Shown: piece after piece, positions 10,254 to 20,692 of the stretch
Layout of the letters: every line of letters starts with the position of its first letter
Numbering within the stretch: position 1 is the stretch's first letter
Origin: Uranotaenia lowii
Lineage: Eukaryota > Arthropoda > Insecta > Diptera > Culicidae
Reading direction: 5' to 3'
DNA length: 64,000 bases
Assembly: GCF_029784155.1 (NCBI RefSeq)
Contig: NC_073691.1
Location: forward strand, 57,336,217-57,400,216
The notes under the pieces: generated by a model
Databases searched by the model: none
Told to the model about the DNA's origin: nothing
The model's input: only the letters and a program-made list of their open reading frames with translations
Program-made: the position numbers and the translations under genes

Positions 10254-11811
10254 AATGAGGAACAAAAATTAAAAATGATGGAACAATGCCTGTTCCAAAA
10301 TATTGGAATGATATCGCAACTTTTAACATCGTACATAGTTTCTAATCTATATGAGAAAGTCGGACATATTTGGACAAAAAAACCGGAGAAATTGTTTGGC
10401 CATCCGAAAGTCGGGAAAGCGGCAAGAGTTTTGCCACGACAAAAGGACAAACATTCGAGGCGGAAAATCGCCTACAGGACAAAAGGCCGATTTGCTTGCT
10501 TGTGCGATTTAGGGAAAGTTTCACCTGTCTGTCACTTTGCAAACACACAAAAAGTCCACGAAAGTCCACTTCCTACTGCATGTGTGGGATGAAAGTTTTT
10601 CTTTCTTGGCCTCCGGAAAGCAGCTTTGAGAACAAGAAAAACGCTCCAAACAAACTGTCTTCATGTGTGCATACTTCTTATGTGGGCTACTTCCGGCAGA
10701 TCGGAATTTTTGTGAGGAACTAGTGCGAGGAAGTGATGTCATCTGCCTTTATGACGTTTTCGAAATAGCCCGAGATAAGGTTAATGTTTCATTGCCTTTT
10801 ACCGTTTTAATATTGTTTACTGGTGAATTCTTGACAAAGTTTTATCTTGCTTGGTTTACGTAGTTCTAGATCAAATACAAGGAAAAGCTCTACTCATTTG
10901 AGGACAATAGTGAGACATTGTATTCGAGGAGGATTTTTAAGATAAAATATACTAATTTTTCTAACACAAACAGTACTTAAATTTTGATGAATTGATTTAA
11001 CCATTTACATCTCAACCTTCAGCAGCTTTAGAAGAATTTAAAATATCCTTCAATGTTTCAACAATTCGAGTCGAATTTAACTCATCTCCTTGCACAAAAA
11101 AAAAACGAAAAGAAAAAATTACCGATCCAAAAAATTACCCCCACAACCACCAAACAGACGAAATTCCGAAGATAAAAAATGTCAGAATAAAGAAAGGATT
11201 AAATCGACAGCGCTTGGGTTCCCTTTTTCTCTTTCTAGAAACACACCTTTCCTGCACAAATACAGTTTTTTTTCCTTCGTTTTTTGTCATCCCACTTGAG
11301 CGAATGTCGCGCAACCAAATGAAAAGTGGTTTTCGGCCTGCATAGTTGCACTTCCATCTGCTTTCTTTTCATTTCGGCTGTTTGAATTTCTCACCTCAAA
11401 AGGATGAAGAGAACGAAAAAAAAAGGGAAAAGGGGGAACCAATTGTGGGAAAAGAAAAATTAACTAATTTCAGAAATTAATGTGGTTTTTGCGGTTGACG
11501 GGCTCGGTTTCAGTTGATGGAATTTGGCGTTGGTTAGCTGAGCTTCGGAAAGTAGCTAGCACAATTTCCTTACGACGAAAGAACCCTAATCTGCCAATTG
11601 TAATGCCAAGACTTCTGCCTCCTGGAATTCAGCTTTTAAAACATTAAACGAAAAAAAAATGCGCTAAAAAATATGGAAGCTGGGTGATTTTAATGATTTA
11701 AATAGGGTGTTCGGATCGAAAAGTGACCAACTTAAATTCGCCAAATTTGATATGGATTTGTCGAAACGCGATTTTTTATATTTCCAGTTTTTCTTTATTA
11801 TTCTTCAGCCG
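10254..11811. other. Unique DNA, no recognised gene
   Basis: Several frames of 60-120 codons cross 10342-10863 on both strands, but none shows a known domain or a consistent codon bias. 11090-11300 is A/T-homopolymer rich. An intron or intergenic character is most likely. Confidence 0.35.
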
Positions 11812-11990
11812 CCGACCGTGGCTTAGAGGATAGCGTTCAAGTCTTCTAAGTCAGAGGTCATGAGATCGAGTCTCGGTCACGGCAATACATAGTACTCTTT
11901 CTGTGGACTGATGGTATTAGCATAAGTAAGATGCTAGCCATTATATCCTTGAAAAATGTATGCTTTAGTCTTAAGTAAAATTTAGATCTC
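11812..11990 (+). repeat. tRNA-derived SINE head
   Basis: A box TGGCTTAGAGG (11819-11829) and B box GAGATCGAGTCTC (11862-11874) have the order and spacing of an internal RNA polymerase III promoter. CCGTG before the A box pairs with CACGG after the B box, a relic of an acceptor stem; the rest of the acceptor stem is not paired, which argues against a functional tRNA. The non-tRNA body with GATGGTATTAGCATAAG follows; its end is not defined. Confidence 0.5.
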
Positions 11991-13780
11991 TTCAAAGAAA
12001 CAAGAAGTTTTATTGAGATCCTATATGTGTGTGATCGTTTTTTAAAACCTTGATTTAATATCTAAAATATCCCTTTTTTTCCTTAAAAAAAACTATTTTT
12101 ATATGTCAAGTCTGTTTAGATTTTATAAACCATTCTCATGAAACTCCCATATTCATAAAAATCTACCGCCAAACTTCACAGAACTTTACTCGAGACGTGG
12201 AATCCTTACATATTAAATTACATAATTATAAAAATGTTTCTTTGTTGAATATTTTGTGTTCTTTGTTTATTGCATACTCGCTGACCCGGTTCGCTTTGCT
12301 ACAACTTGTTAAAATAGTTTAACCATTCTTAAAAATAATGTTGTTTTAAAAAATTAGCATGTTCTTATATCATCATCATTCAGAAGCTTTTTTTTTTTTT
12401 AATGAAAGCTTCTGCTGACTTTTGGATTGTTAATGCGAATATGTATTAAAATAAATTTTATATTGTTCTTTAAATTCTGAACATGGATTGTTTTTTTTTA
12501 CCAATAAACGCATGTGTAAATTTTTTTTGCAAAAATCTTTTTGACTTTGATATTTTCAGTATGGCATTTTCTTTTTAATTTTCATTTCCAATTCCCTACT
12601 ATCACGTCATTTCTTCTTCTGAAACGAATTACTTTTGATGTAGGATTCAATTTTTGGTCGATCAAAATTTTGAATTAATTAAAATTCAAAGGAATGTTTA
12701 AATTTTCAATATTAAAATTTCACATTAGAATGATTTTTAGGCAACAATCAAGTCTTCATAAGTCTCTCTGATTTTCTTTCTTCGTGCATTCTCTATCTTT
12801 TTAAACAGAAATTTACAAAATAAAGTTTATATTTTTTGTTGTAATTTTAAAAAAAGTTGTTGAAGTTGTTTTTCACAATTTCAACCAAAAACGGTGGAAT
12901 CTTGCCATCTCGCTAGTAGCTTAATTACACTTATGTTTTGAATTCAATTCACTAACTATTTTTGCTTTTCAAGGCTCTCTGATATGATTTTCAAGAAAGG
13001 TCCAATGTGGACCTATGTCCACATTTTCAAAAAAATAAAGATTCGATAAATATTTTGAAATTGCCAAAAAGTCGCTTTTTCTGTTTTATGATCAATAGTA
13101 GGTTAAATTTTGATTCAATTTCAAACAATTTAATTTCAATGACATTCAAAAGTTCATATTGCAAGTTGATATTCGAGTATGAGAGCCCTTCTTTTAAAAT
13201 TGGTAAAAAAAAAGTTCGAAGAAATAAATAATCTAGTTCTGCAAAAACCAAAATTATCAAGTTAAACATATTATGAGCCATTTTTCGTTCAAATACAAAT
13301 ACATCAATTTCGTAGAAACGTCTAAGTTATTATTCATTTCTTCTCAATATGTATTTTTTATTCATCATTCTGGCATAAGTTATTCAAAATCTTGTCAGTT
13401 TATAAATTATACAACTAAATTGAATTATTTCAAATAGATTTCAATTCCCGTAAAAAACAATAAGGAGACAGTTTTAATTGCTTGATTGGTTTTTGTTACT
13501 CTTTTTTGTGGAAATATCTCCTTTTATTTCACAACATTCAATCGAAATTACCTTAAATTGATAAAACCCAAAAATTAGCTCAAACCTATTCAGATGTGTT
13601 GTTATATTGAATTAAAATGAGATACACAACGCAACTAAATTCACCTTTCTCCGAAGCGCTGAATTCAAATGGACAATAAGTTTTTTTCTACTAGATCAAG
13701 GTTCATTTGCACATTTTGGTAAAACTGTAGAATGATTCTAAGAAGCTCACTTGCATGGTTTTTCATAGTTTGGTTTATAA
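11991..13780. other. AT-rich DNA with a repeat terminus near 12283
   Basis: CGCTGACCCGGTTCGCTTTG near 12283-12302 is the start type of the interspersed repeat also seen at 1062. The remainder is AT-rich and no coding region can be supported. Confidence 0.35.
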
Positions 13781-15081
13781 GGACCCTATCGTAATTTATG
13801 AATACAACTTTAAGCCTCTCTGTGAAAAAGACTATGAAGTGCTTTGACAGCTGTTCAGTGATCGCGTGTTATAAACATAGTAAACAAACAGAATAGCTCG
13901 AAAAAAGTTGAGTTTTGTAACCCGGCGCAGCAATGAAGAGACTTTCGGAAGAAAAACGGAAAACGATTGTGACCAAATACTGTTCGGAGCCCGGCTTGAC
14001 GATAAGAAAATTGGCGAAACAGGAAGGAGTCAGCATCTGTGCAGTTCAAAATGCTATTGCCCGATTTGGTATGCACAACACTTTCAGGGATCTACCTGGT
14101 CGTGGCCGAAAAGTTGGTGCATCCAAGCCGGCTTTGGACAAAAAAATATGCCAGCAGTTTGAAAGAAAACGGAATTTTTCAGTTTTGGATTGCGCAAGAA
14201 AGTGTGGGACATCAATCGGAATGGTGCAACGTGCCAAGGCACGTAACTCGTTGAAGACCTACAAGAAGCAGAAATGTCCGAAACGCAGCAAAATTCAGGC
14301 GAAATCCGTGAAAACTCGAGCTCGAAAGTTGTACGATGAGGTTTTGAGCAAGAAGAATTTGTGCATTATTATGGATGATGAAACATATGTGAAAATGGAC
14401 TACAAAACTCTTTCAGGTGCACAATTCTACACTGTACCTCAAGGAACGGATGTCCCAAACTCGGAGAAGTCAATTTTTTGTGAAAAATTTGGCAAGAAGG
14501 TGCTGGTTTGCCAAGAAATTTGTCAATGTGGTATGAAGTCATCACCTTTTTTCACTTTCGGGAACATGAATGCCGAAATATATCGGACTGAATGTCTTCA
14601 AAAGCGTATTTTGCCATTCATTCAGAAGCATAAAGGTCAGACACTATTTTGGCCAGATCTTGCATCATGCCACTACGCGCGTTCAGTCTTGGAGTGGTAT
14701 CGAGAGATGGAAGTCAATTTCGTGGCAAAAGCGATGAATCCTCCAAATTACCCCGAGATTCGGCCTATCGAAAGGTATTGGGCCCTGATGAAAGGGAAAC
14801 TGCGGAAGAAGGACCATGGAGCTGTTGACTTCAATCAGTTCAAGAAGGACTGGATAAATGTAAGCAAAACCATCGATGCAACCGTTGTGCAAAACTTAAT
14901 GCGAGGAATCAACGGAAAAGTGCGTGAACTGAGCAGATCCAAGGATAATTAGATGATCCTTGCTGTTATCCCATTCTTTGAAGTCCAATAAACATGTACA
15001 AACAACAAGAATTGAAAAATAAAAGAGCAATAAACAAATGGAAGACTTATAAGTTGTATTCATAATTTACGATACGGTCCT
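13781..15081 (+). mobile_element. Intact-looking DD37E mariner-like element (ITmD37E type)
   Basis: The left end AGGACCCTATCGTAATTTAT and the inverse of the right end (AGGACCGTATCGTAAATTAT) are near-perfect inverted repeats that continue through GAATACAACTT. TA dinucleotides flank both ends (13779-13780 and 15082-15083), the target duplication of Tc1/mariner transposition. The 1301-bp unit holds a single uninterrupted transposase gene with short leaders on each side. This is the only transposon in the window whose gene shows no break, so it may be young or still mobile. Confidence 0.9.
13933..14952 (+). CDS. DD37E mariner-like transposase (339 aa)
   Basis: This cut-and-paste transposase would bind the terminal inverted repeats, excise the element and insert it at TA. 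An N-terminal helix-turn-helix region (about residues 1-50, with GLTIRKLAKQEGVSICAVQN) and a GRGRK hook at 56-60 form the DNA-binding half. The DDE catalytic core follows: D148/D149 in IIMDDETYVK, D242 in WPDLASCHY and E280 in RPIERYW, with 37 residues between D242 and E280, the DD37E spacing known from mosquito ITmD37E elements. Length (339 aa) is normal for the family. The start ATG follows GGCGCAGCA and gives the full helix-turn-helix. AATAAA occurs about 34 bases past the stop. There is no stop, frameshift or missing acidic residue. Confidence 0.9.
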   Translation: MKRLSEEKRKTIVTKYCSEPGLTIRKLAKQEGVSICAVQNAIARFGMHNTFRDLPGRGRKVGASKPALDKKICQQFERKRNFSVLDCARKCGTSIGMVQRAKARNSLKTYKKQKCPKRSKIQAKSVKTRARKLYDEVLSKKNLCIIMDDETYVKMDYKTLSGAQFYTVPQGTDVPNSEKSIFCEKFGKKVLVCQEICQCGMKSSPFFTFGNMNAEIYRTECLQKRILPFIQKHKGQTLFWPDLASCHYARSVLEWYREMEVNFVAKAMNPPNYPEIRPIERYWALMKGKLRKKDHGAVDFNQFKKDWINVSKTIDATVVQNLMRGINGKVRELSRSKDN

Positions 15082-15548
15082 TATGTTAATGTTTTTAAAG
15101 GCATTTTTAAGGCATAAATCAAAAGATTCGAAGTCCTTTACTTTTCTGAAAATTGATAAGCAGCATTTAAATTCAACATATTTTTAATCAAGTGCAACAA
15201 CTTGTTTTGAATTAATTTTTTGTTTTTTTTTAAAGAATGTTCCCAAGTAACCAAAAGTTCCATAAAACAGTCTCTTAAAAGCTTACTCAGCCCTTCTCAA
15301 AGGCTGTATAGTATTCTATTCAGCTGAAAATTTAAGTTCTTATCCACACTTTCAATTTCTATAATCAAAGCTGAGTAGAAGGCTATTCAGCCTTTGCATG
15401 AAACTTTCAATAAAGAGAAAAAAGGAAAAAAAACATAGCGTTCACTTTTTACGTACTTTGAAATCTATCAACTTTCAAATCTGTTGTAGGCTAATTTTAA
15501 CTTTTTAACTGTTTTCTAAATTCATTTCATACTTACTTAAAATTATTG

Positions 15549-15618
15549 GCATGTTTGAAGATTTGAACCTGGATCTACGTAGTGAGAACTGAACACGCTA
15601 CCGCTGTACCATGGCCAA
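15549..15618 (-). repeat. tRNA-like SINE head, minus strand
   Basis: On the minus strand A box TGGTACAGCGG (plus 15602-15612) and B box GGTTCAAATC (plus about 15561-15570) have tRNA-like spacing. GGCCATG before the A box resembles a 5' acceptor arm, but it does not pair properly with the 3' side. A tRNA-derived SINE or decayed tRNA is more likely than a functional tRNA. Confidence 0.4.
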
Positions 15619-16582
15619 TGCTTAAATTGATGTTATTAAAAATATCAATTTATAGTTTTCACTTTTTCTAAGCAGGCTAAATTTAAAAATGTAAACATTT
15701 GTTTTCATCAAATTATGCATAACATAATTTCAAACAATACCTGCACGATTCGGAATCAAACTAAGTTTATTTAAGTTTTATTTTTCTTTTAATGATTTGT
15801 GTGCCTTACTTTTTCTTTGAAAGAAGGAATAGTCCTTGCGGTTAGTCGGCAAGGTTTATTTTAAATAATCCGACGATAAAGTGCTGCGGAATCAGTTTCG
15901 AAAAAAATAAATGGAATGCCAAATGGAGCTCGTGAAGAAGTACGGTATTTCAAATGAGTATTTTGTTTTGTTTTTTTTGTACCACTAACGATTATTTTGC
16001 AAATTTTAGATTCTTGATTGGAGACTAAAATCGCTGTTTTTCAAAATAGATCTGAAAAAAAACGCAAAAGATGCATATATTTGATTATTCTCAGCAGTAA
16101 CAAACCAAGAAAACGGTTGGTATTAATATTATGTGTGCTTCCGGTCGCATTAAACCATCCGTGTCAGCCAGTGACGACCTTGCTGTAGGTGCGGAGGTGT
16201 TGCTCTGTTTCTACTGTGACAATTTTTTTTTTCTAAAGAAACAATCAAGGAGATTCGGTGTGTGGAATATAAACAAAGAAAATTTTCAAAACAAAATGTA
16301 AATAAAATTTCAAACTATTATGTTCGTTTGGTGAAAAAAAACTATACTTTCAATGATTATGATGTATGACCCTGTGATAGATTAATGATGTTGCTAGAGT
16401 TAACGTCGTGATTCGTTTCTCTAAGCCAAATTTTGTTCAAATTACGGGCTTCTTTATTTTCCGAATAATCCATATATCATTCGCTGTTAAAAATTGAGAA
16501 CAACTCCGAAAAGTTTTCAGGAGAGTGTTAAAAATAATCGAAAAGTTATCGACAAAATTCAATACACATGGAATTCCATAGA

Positions 16583-16675
16583 AGTTCAGAATAGAACCAA
16601 TAAGTTCGTTGGGAGTTCAGAATGGAACCAAAAAGTTCGTTAGGAATCCAGAATGGAACCAAAAAGTTCGTAAGG
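16583..16675 (+). repeat. 31-bp tandem repeat, three copies
   Basis: Units beginning AGTTCAGAATAGAACC, AGTTCAGAATGGAACC and AATCCAGAATGGAACC start at 16583, 16614 and 16645. Copies two and three share more with each other than with the first. Confidence 0.8.
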
Positions 16676-16904
16676 AGTTCATTAGAAAGTACGAGGGTTA
16701 AAATGTATATTCAAACTACACAAGTCACTTAGAACGCACAAACATGAACTATGATACTTCTATGGACTATTCATGTTCGTTCAGAAGTACAAATTGAACA
16801 CTTACGAGAATCGGTTATCATTTCTCTCGAGTACCTTTTACTCAGCCAAATGTGAACTTTTATTGTACACGATTAAGTAACTATGTGACTTTTGGTTACT
16901 TGGG

Positions 16905-17544
16905 TTGCTTCATAAGTTATCATTGATTGATGTTATTGATATCCTACACATGATTCGGATTCAGGATGCTAAATTCTTCCAATATCATGTTTTTAACATA
17001 GACACCGATAATGTTGTTCCCCTGTGTTATTTAAATCAAACTGAATTTAAAACACTTAGGTACATTAAAATCAAGCATCGAAGTGCAAATGGAAAACACA
17101 ATGACGAAAAGTATATCGGTTCCAAACTCGGTGTCGAAAAGAGTTTGGCGTTTCAACACAGAATAGAAAATTAAACACGTTATTCATAAATGTCAAATTT
17201 TACAGGAATTTTAATTTTTTTTTTAAGGATTTTTTTTTCATTTTTGTGGATTTTTTTAAAAGTTTTTTACTTTTTGCTGCAGTTTTCACCCAGTTTTCCA
17301 CCCAGCTATTTATTTTTTCAAAATGGAGAAAATTGTGCTATTTGATAGCTTATACTCTTTATATCCCTACTTCATTCATTTTTTTTTTTTCAAATCCATT
17401 GGTGGAGACATACAACCCCAAAGAAAATTTATCTAATGTGCAATATATTTGATAAATTGTGTAATGTGCATGATGTATTGAATCATCATTCGTAGCAACC
17501 GATGTCATTTTATTGAAAGTTTTACTAATCCCTTCTTGTTGTTG
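16905..17544. other. AT-rich DNA, no recognised gene
   Basis: An 89-codon frame at 16905-17174 matches nothing known to me. Poly-T runs lie at 17215-17260. Confidence 0.35.
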
Positions 17545-17562
17545 TGTTGTTTCGATGGCAGT

Positions 17563-19081
17563 TCAAATGGCGTCGACTGTGCATCGCCCTTTTCGAAAGC
17601 CGAATTGATTGCTGGACAGTCCACCTTTGCCCTCGGTGTACTGCTGGATACGATTCAAGATCACCTTCTCCAGAACCTTCCAAACCGTATTCAGTAGGCA
17701 TATTGGTCTGTATGCCGCTGGGTTCCCCAATGGCTTGCCTGGTTTGGGCAGCAGAACCAGCTTCTGCCGTTTCCAAACCTCTGGAAGCCATCCTTTTCTC
17801 AATACAAATTTGCAGTGACGATCGGAACATTGCGGGAAATTCCATGATCGCGGCCTTAACTGCGATGTTCGGGATGCCATCTGGAACTGGAGCCTTTTCC
17901 AGCTGAAGGGATCGCGCAGTTCTTCCAACGAAATTAACTCCTCCTCGCTCGTATCCCAGTCGTACGGGACATGCGGCCAGCTATTGGTATTATGGTGAGG
18001 GAACAGCTCTCTCGTTATTTCCCTCAGTTTGTTGGGGCAGGTGGTGTGCTACCGCTTTTGTTTTTTGCCATGACTACCCTGTAGGCATCACCCTATGGTC
18101 GATCATTGGCATCAAGACAAAATTTCCCTAAACATGCCTTTTTATTCTCTTTAATTGCCTTGCAGAGGTTTCTTTTCGCATTTTTGTAAAGCGGTCTACG
18201 CTCGTCTCTCTTCGTTTGAGTTCGTGCTCTCTGCATGCTTTGCCTAGCGCGAAGGCAGCTGGCACGCAAATTCGGGATTTCTTCAGTCCACCAACAAACT
18301 ATAGGATGTGGATTTTTACGGTTAGCTCTCCCCGTCATTGTTGCGTCACAAGCACGTGTGAGTTCTTTCCGCCGACATGTTAGACAGGTGTTGCTCCCAC
18401 TTCAACACCTTGACAAATTGTTTAGTTCTCCAGCGTCGTTCACCTGTATTACCTTTTTTCTGACTGACTGTGCACTCTTAGTCCTCGCTCACCCTCCAAT
18501 TACTTGTCCATCTGGGACTAGCGAATGTGATATCTATAATGGATTCACGTCCCTCTCTACGGTAGGTCCTAGTATTACCTACGTTCGCCAGGTCCACATT
18601 CAGCCTTGCAAGTGCTTCAAGTAGACTCTGTCCTCTGGCGTTCGTAAGGGACCCATTCTTGGGCCCACGCATTGAAATCCCCCGCGGTAATAACGGGGTT
18701 TCGACCTGTGAGCAGCTCGACTATCTTATCCATCGTAGCGCTAAATTTCTCCAAGATCCACCTCGGTGGAGCACAGAAGCTACAGAAGAACATCCCATTG
18801 ACTTTGGCTATCACGAAGCCTTCCTCATTCGATGTGATCACTTCTTGTATGGGAAACTTTCCTGACACCCCTATTGCGGCCTGTTTGGCACTATCGGTCA
18901 CCCAATTTGTGCCATTCAGGGCTCTATAATGGGGGTCTGCTACTAACGCTATGTCTAGCTTCTTTTCCAACGCCATCTGTCGCAGAAGCTGTTGTGCTTC
19001 GTGACAGTGGTGGTTGAGGTTGATTTGGATTACTTCCAAGCCCTTGGTATCGCTGCTAGCGCCTTTTGGTAGGCAGAGCAC
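17563..19081 (-). pseudogene. R1 ORF2: endonuclease and partial reverse transcriptase
   Basis: From about 19050 downwards the endonuclease shows LEVIQINLNH (N-terminal strand), DIALVADPHY, FFCSFCAPPRW, the active-site block VITAGDFNAWAQEW and, after a frameshift near 18640, LNVDLANVGNTRT and ESIIDITFASP. A linker follows (18093-18338). The reverse transcriptase begins with LVLLPKPGKPLGNP, AYRPICLLNTVWKVLEK and ends with NQFGFRKGRCTVDAI. The FADD catalytic block is absent through truncation. Breaks between frames at about 18660, 18480 and 18090 show that it is inactive. Confidence 0.8.
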
Positions 19082-20040
19082 CTTGAGTTGCCAGTTACAT
19101 GGTCACCAGTGCAAGTAAGACACTTCGCCCCCCAGCGTAATCCTCGTCTGTCAACTCCCTTGCAGTCAAACGACTTGTGGCCGCACTTCATGCATCGAAA
19201 GCATACCTCTGGTTGCTGGGAGATGGTTATCGAACAAACTGATCATCCCACCTTTAGCCGCCTGCACTCGAATGCTGCGTTGGCTGGAAGCCTCATAATT
19301 GCAACCTGTGTTCAGGAGGACTGTCGAAATCGGATCGAGATCTGATTTTCGCTGATCTTACGCTGTCCTGACTTCATCTTCTGTCGTAAATTCGTCCATC
19401 CGTATAAAAAAACGATGGTTACTTCGGGACATAGCGCACGCACGTCCGCCTTCTCGCCTAGAACTTCCTTCGCTAGCACCTTGAAGGATGCACTCTTTGT
19501 TGCTGAACTTCGATTCAACTCGAGGATCATCTCACCGGAACGAGTACGACGGACCCTCCTCACGTTTTCACCTAGTCCAGTAAGCTTGTCGTAGCTCGCT
19601 CCTTACGGTGTTTGCGCGTCATTGTCTGCCATTCGGAGGGCGCTCCCTTGTTGTGCCTATCATCCTTGCCTTTCAATTGGCCAGGGTCCTGCCGAACCAT
19701 CGGGTCTCGGGCTCTCTTCTTTAGGATGCCAGGTCTTGGATCACCTGGCGACCCCCGGTTCCTCTTTACATTCTTAGAGCTTCTCGAAGTAATGAGCTCA
19801 CTCCTCACCGTTCGAACGAAGGCATCGATCCGTTTCGGGAGACTGACATTCGCCTTAGAGAGTTTCTCCGCATCCGCCATTTAGCGCTCTTATCACTGCT
19901 TTGTTTGCCTCTGTAAAAAGAGTCATTGCCTTTTCAAGCTGGTCCTTGACCTCCTTATGAATGTTTTGCTTGCTCAAAATCAAGCTAGTCAGCCTCCTTC
20001 TCTAGAGAGCTGACAGGCTCTCTTCATTCTTTTGTTATGG
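19082..20040 (-). pseudogene. R1 ORF1 (gag-like, zinc knuckles), broken
   Basis: A minus-strand frame near 19930 contains a helical segment (HKEVKDQLEKAMTLF, then TEANKAVIRAL) as in R1 ORF1 proteins. A basic central part follows (19572-19880), then 19312-19563. Near 19240-19100 are knuckles CFRCMKCGHKSFDC (C-x2-C-x4-H-x4-C) and CLTCTGDHVTGNSRC (C-x2-C-x3-H-x6-C). ORF1 of R1 elements binds the element RNA. At least three frame changes are needed to read it through. Confidence 0.7.
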
Positions 20041-20049
20041 AGCCTTCTG

Positions 20050-20260
20050 GAGTTTCTACTAGTTGGTCTGTCTAGCTGGAGACCGCCGTAGACTCCTACC
20101 ACCGAACGGATTAGGGCTTGAGTTAATGTCTCCGACTATCACAACAGGGGCCTTCCCTATCAATTGCGAGTTCATCAAACATTGTGTTGAATTTCCCGAT
20201 CGTCCATCTTGGTATATGGGGTTCCCGAGTTGCACATTATCTACCATTCGCCAGCGATGA
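20050..20260 (-). pseudogene. Second non-LTR endonuclease fragment
   Basis: On the minus strand PRWTIGKFNTMFDELAID is followed, after a frameshift, by APVVIVGDINSSPNPFGGR, the active-site region of an R1-like endonuclease. It lies upstream of the R1 element at 17545-20040 and repeats a domain that this element already has, so it comes from another copy. Confidence 0.55.
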
Positions 20261-20439
20261 TTGGATTGAAATTTTCACATTTCACTAGGGTCGCGAATTA
20301 AAATTGATGAAATTAACGTTTTTTTCCTGGTTGAGGATTGGTCCAATCCAGCAGCAACAGCCGTCGAAAAACCAGAACAGTTTGTTTTGGTTCCGTTTTC
20401 TTTGCGCCAATTTGCAATTGATGATTGCTGAGATCAATA

Positions 20440-20692
20440 GGTTGATGAAGCTTCATACGGTACAAATGTCATCATAATACTCATATTGTGGTTAGCAGTT
20501 ACACTGCAGTTTTGGCAGATGATAATGAGTTATAATCTCATTTTACTCTTTGATAAATGAGTACTTTCCCGGTTAGGGAATATAAGTGGAGAAAAGTGAG
20601 ACAATAGCTATCGCTAATGTAAATAGTTATATTTGAGTGACTTGACGATAAAATCTGAATAAAGATAACTCTATTCCACCATTGAAACCTGA
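20440..20692 (-). repeat. Dispersed repeat, copy B
   Basis: The inverse of this stretch matches 6166-6395, including the TGGAATAGAGTTAT and AACCGGGAAAGTACTCAT blocks and an ATGACATTTGTACCGT block. Copy B lacks the hAT MITE found in copy A. Confidence 0.5.

Larger units (their letters stand above)
15242..16904. mobile_element. Unit bounded by perfect 17-bp inverted repeats
   Basis: CCCAAGTAACCAAAAGT at 15242-15258 is repeated inverted, without mismatch, at 16888-16904. The intervening 1.6 kb contains no transposase, but does contain a SINE-like tRNA head (15549-15618) and a 31-bp tandem repeat. A GTAACCAAAAGT terminus is typical of short elements seen repeatedly in mosquito genomes. No target duplication was found, so the two ends could also belong to two separate copies. 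Confidence 0.45.
17545..20040 (-). mobile_element. R1-clade non-LTR retrotransposon, 3'-truncated and broken
   Basis: Reading on the minus strand the order is ORF1 (gag with zinc knuckles), apurinic endonuclease, linker and the N-terminal half of the reverse transcriptase, i.e. a standard R1 plan. It stops abruptly after the FGFRKGRCTVDAI motif at about 17560, so most of the reverse transcriptase and the 3' UTR are missing. All frames carry stops or frameshifts. No target duplication was identified. Target-site specificity cannot be judged because the 3' end is lost. Confidence 0.8.

Noticed and set aside
9418..10592. Frames of 230-360 codons spanning the N run
   Set aside because: Most residues are undetermined and the rest is purine microsatellite.
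11812..11884. Functional tRNA gene
   Set aside because: Only five acceptor pairs can form and a SINE-like body follows.
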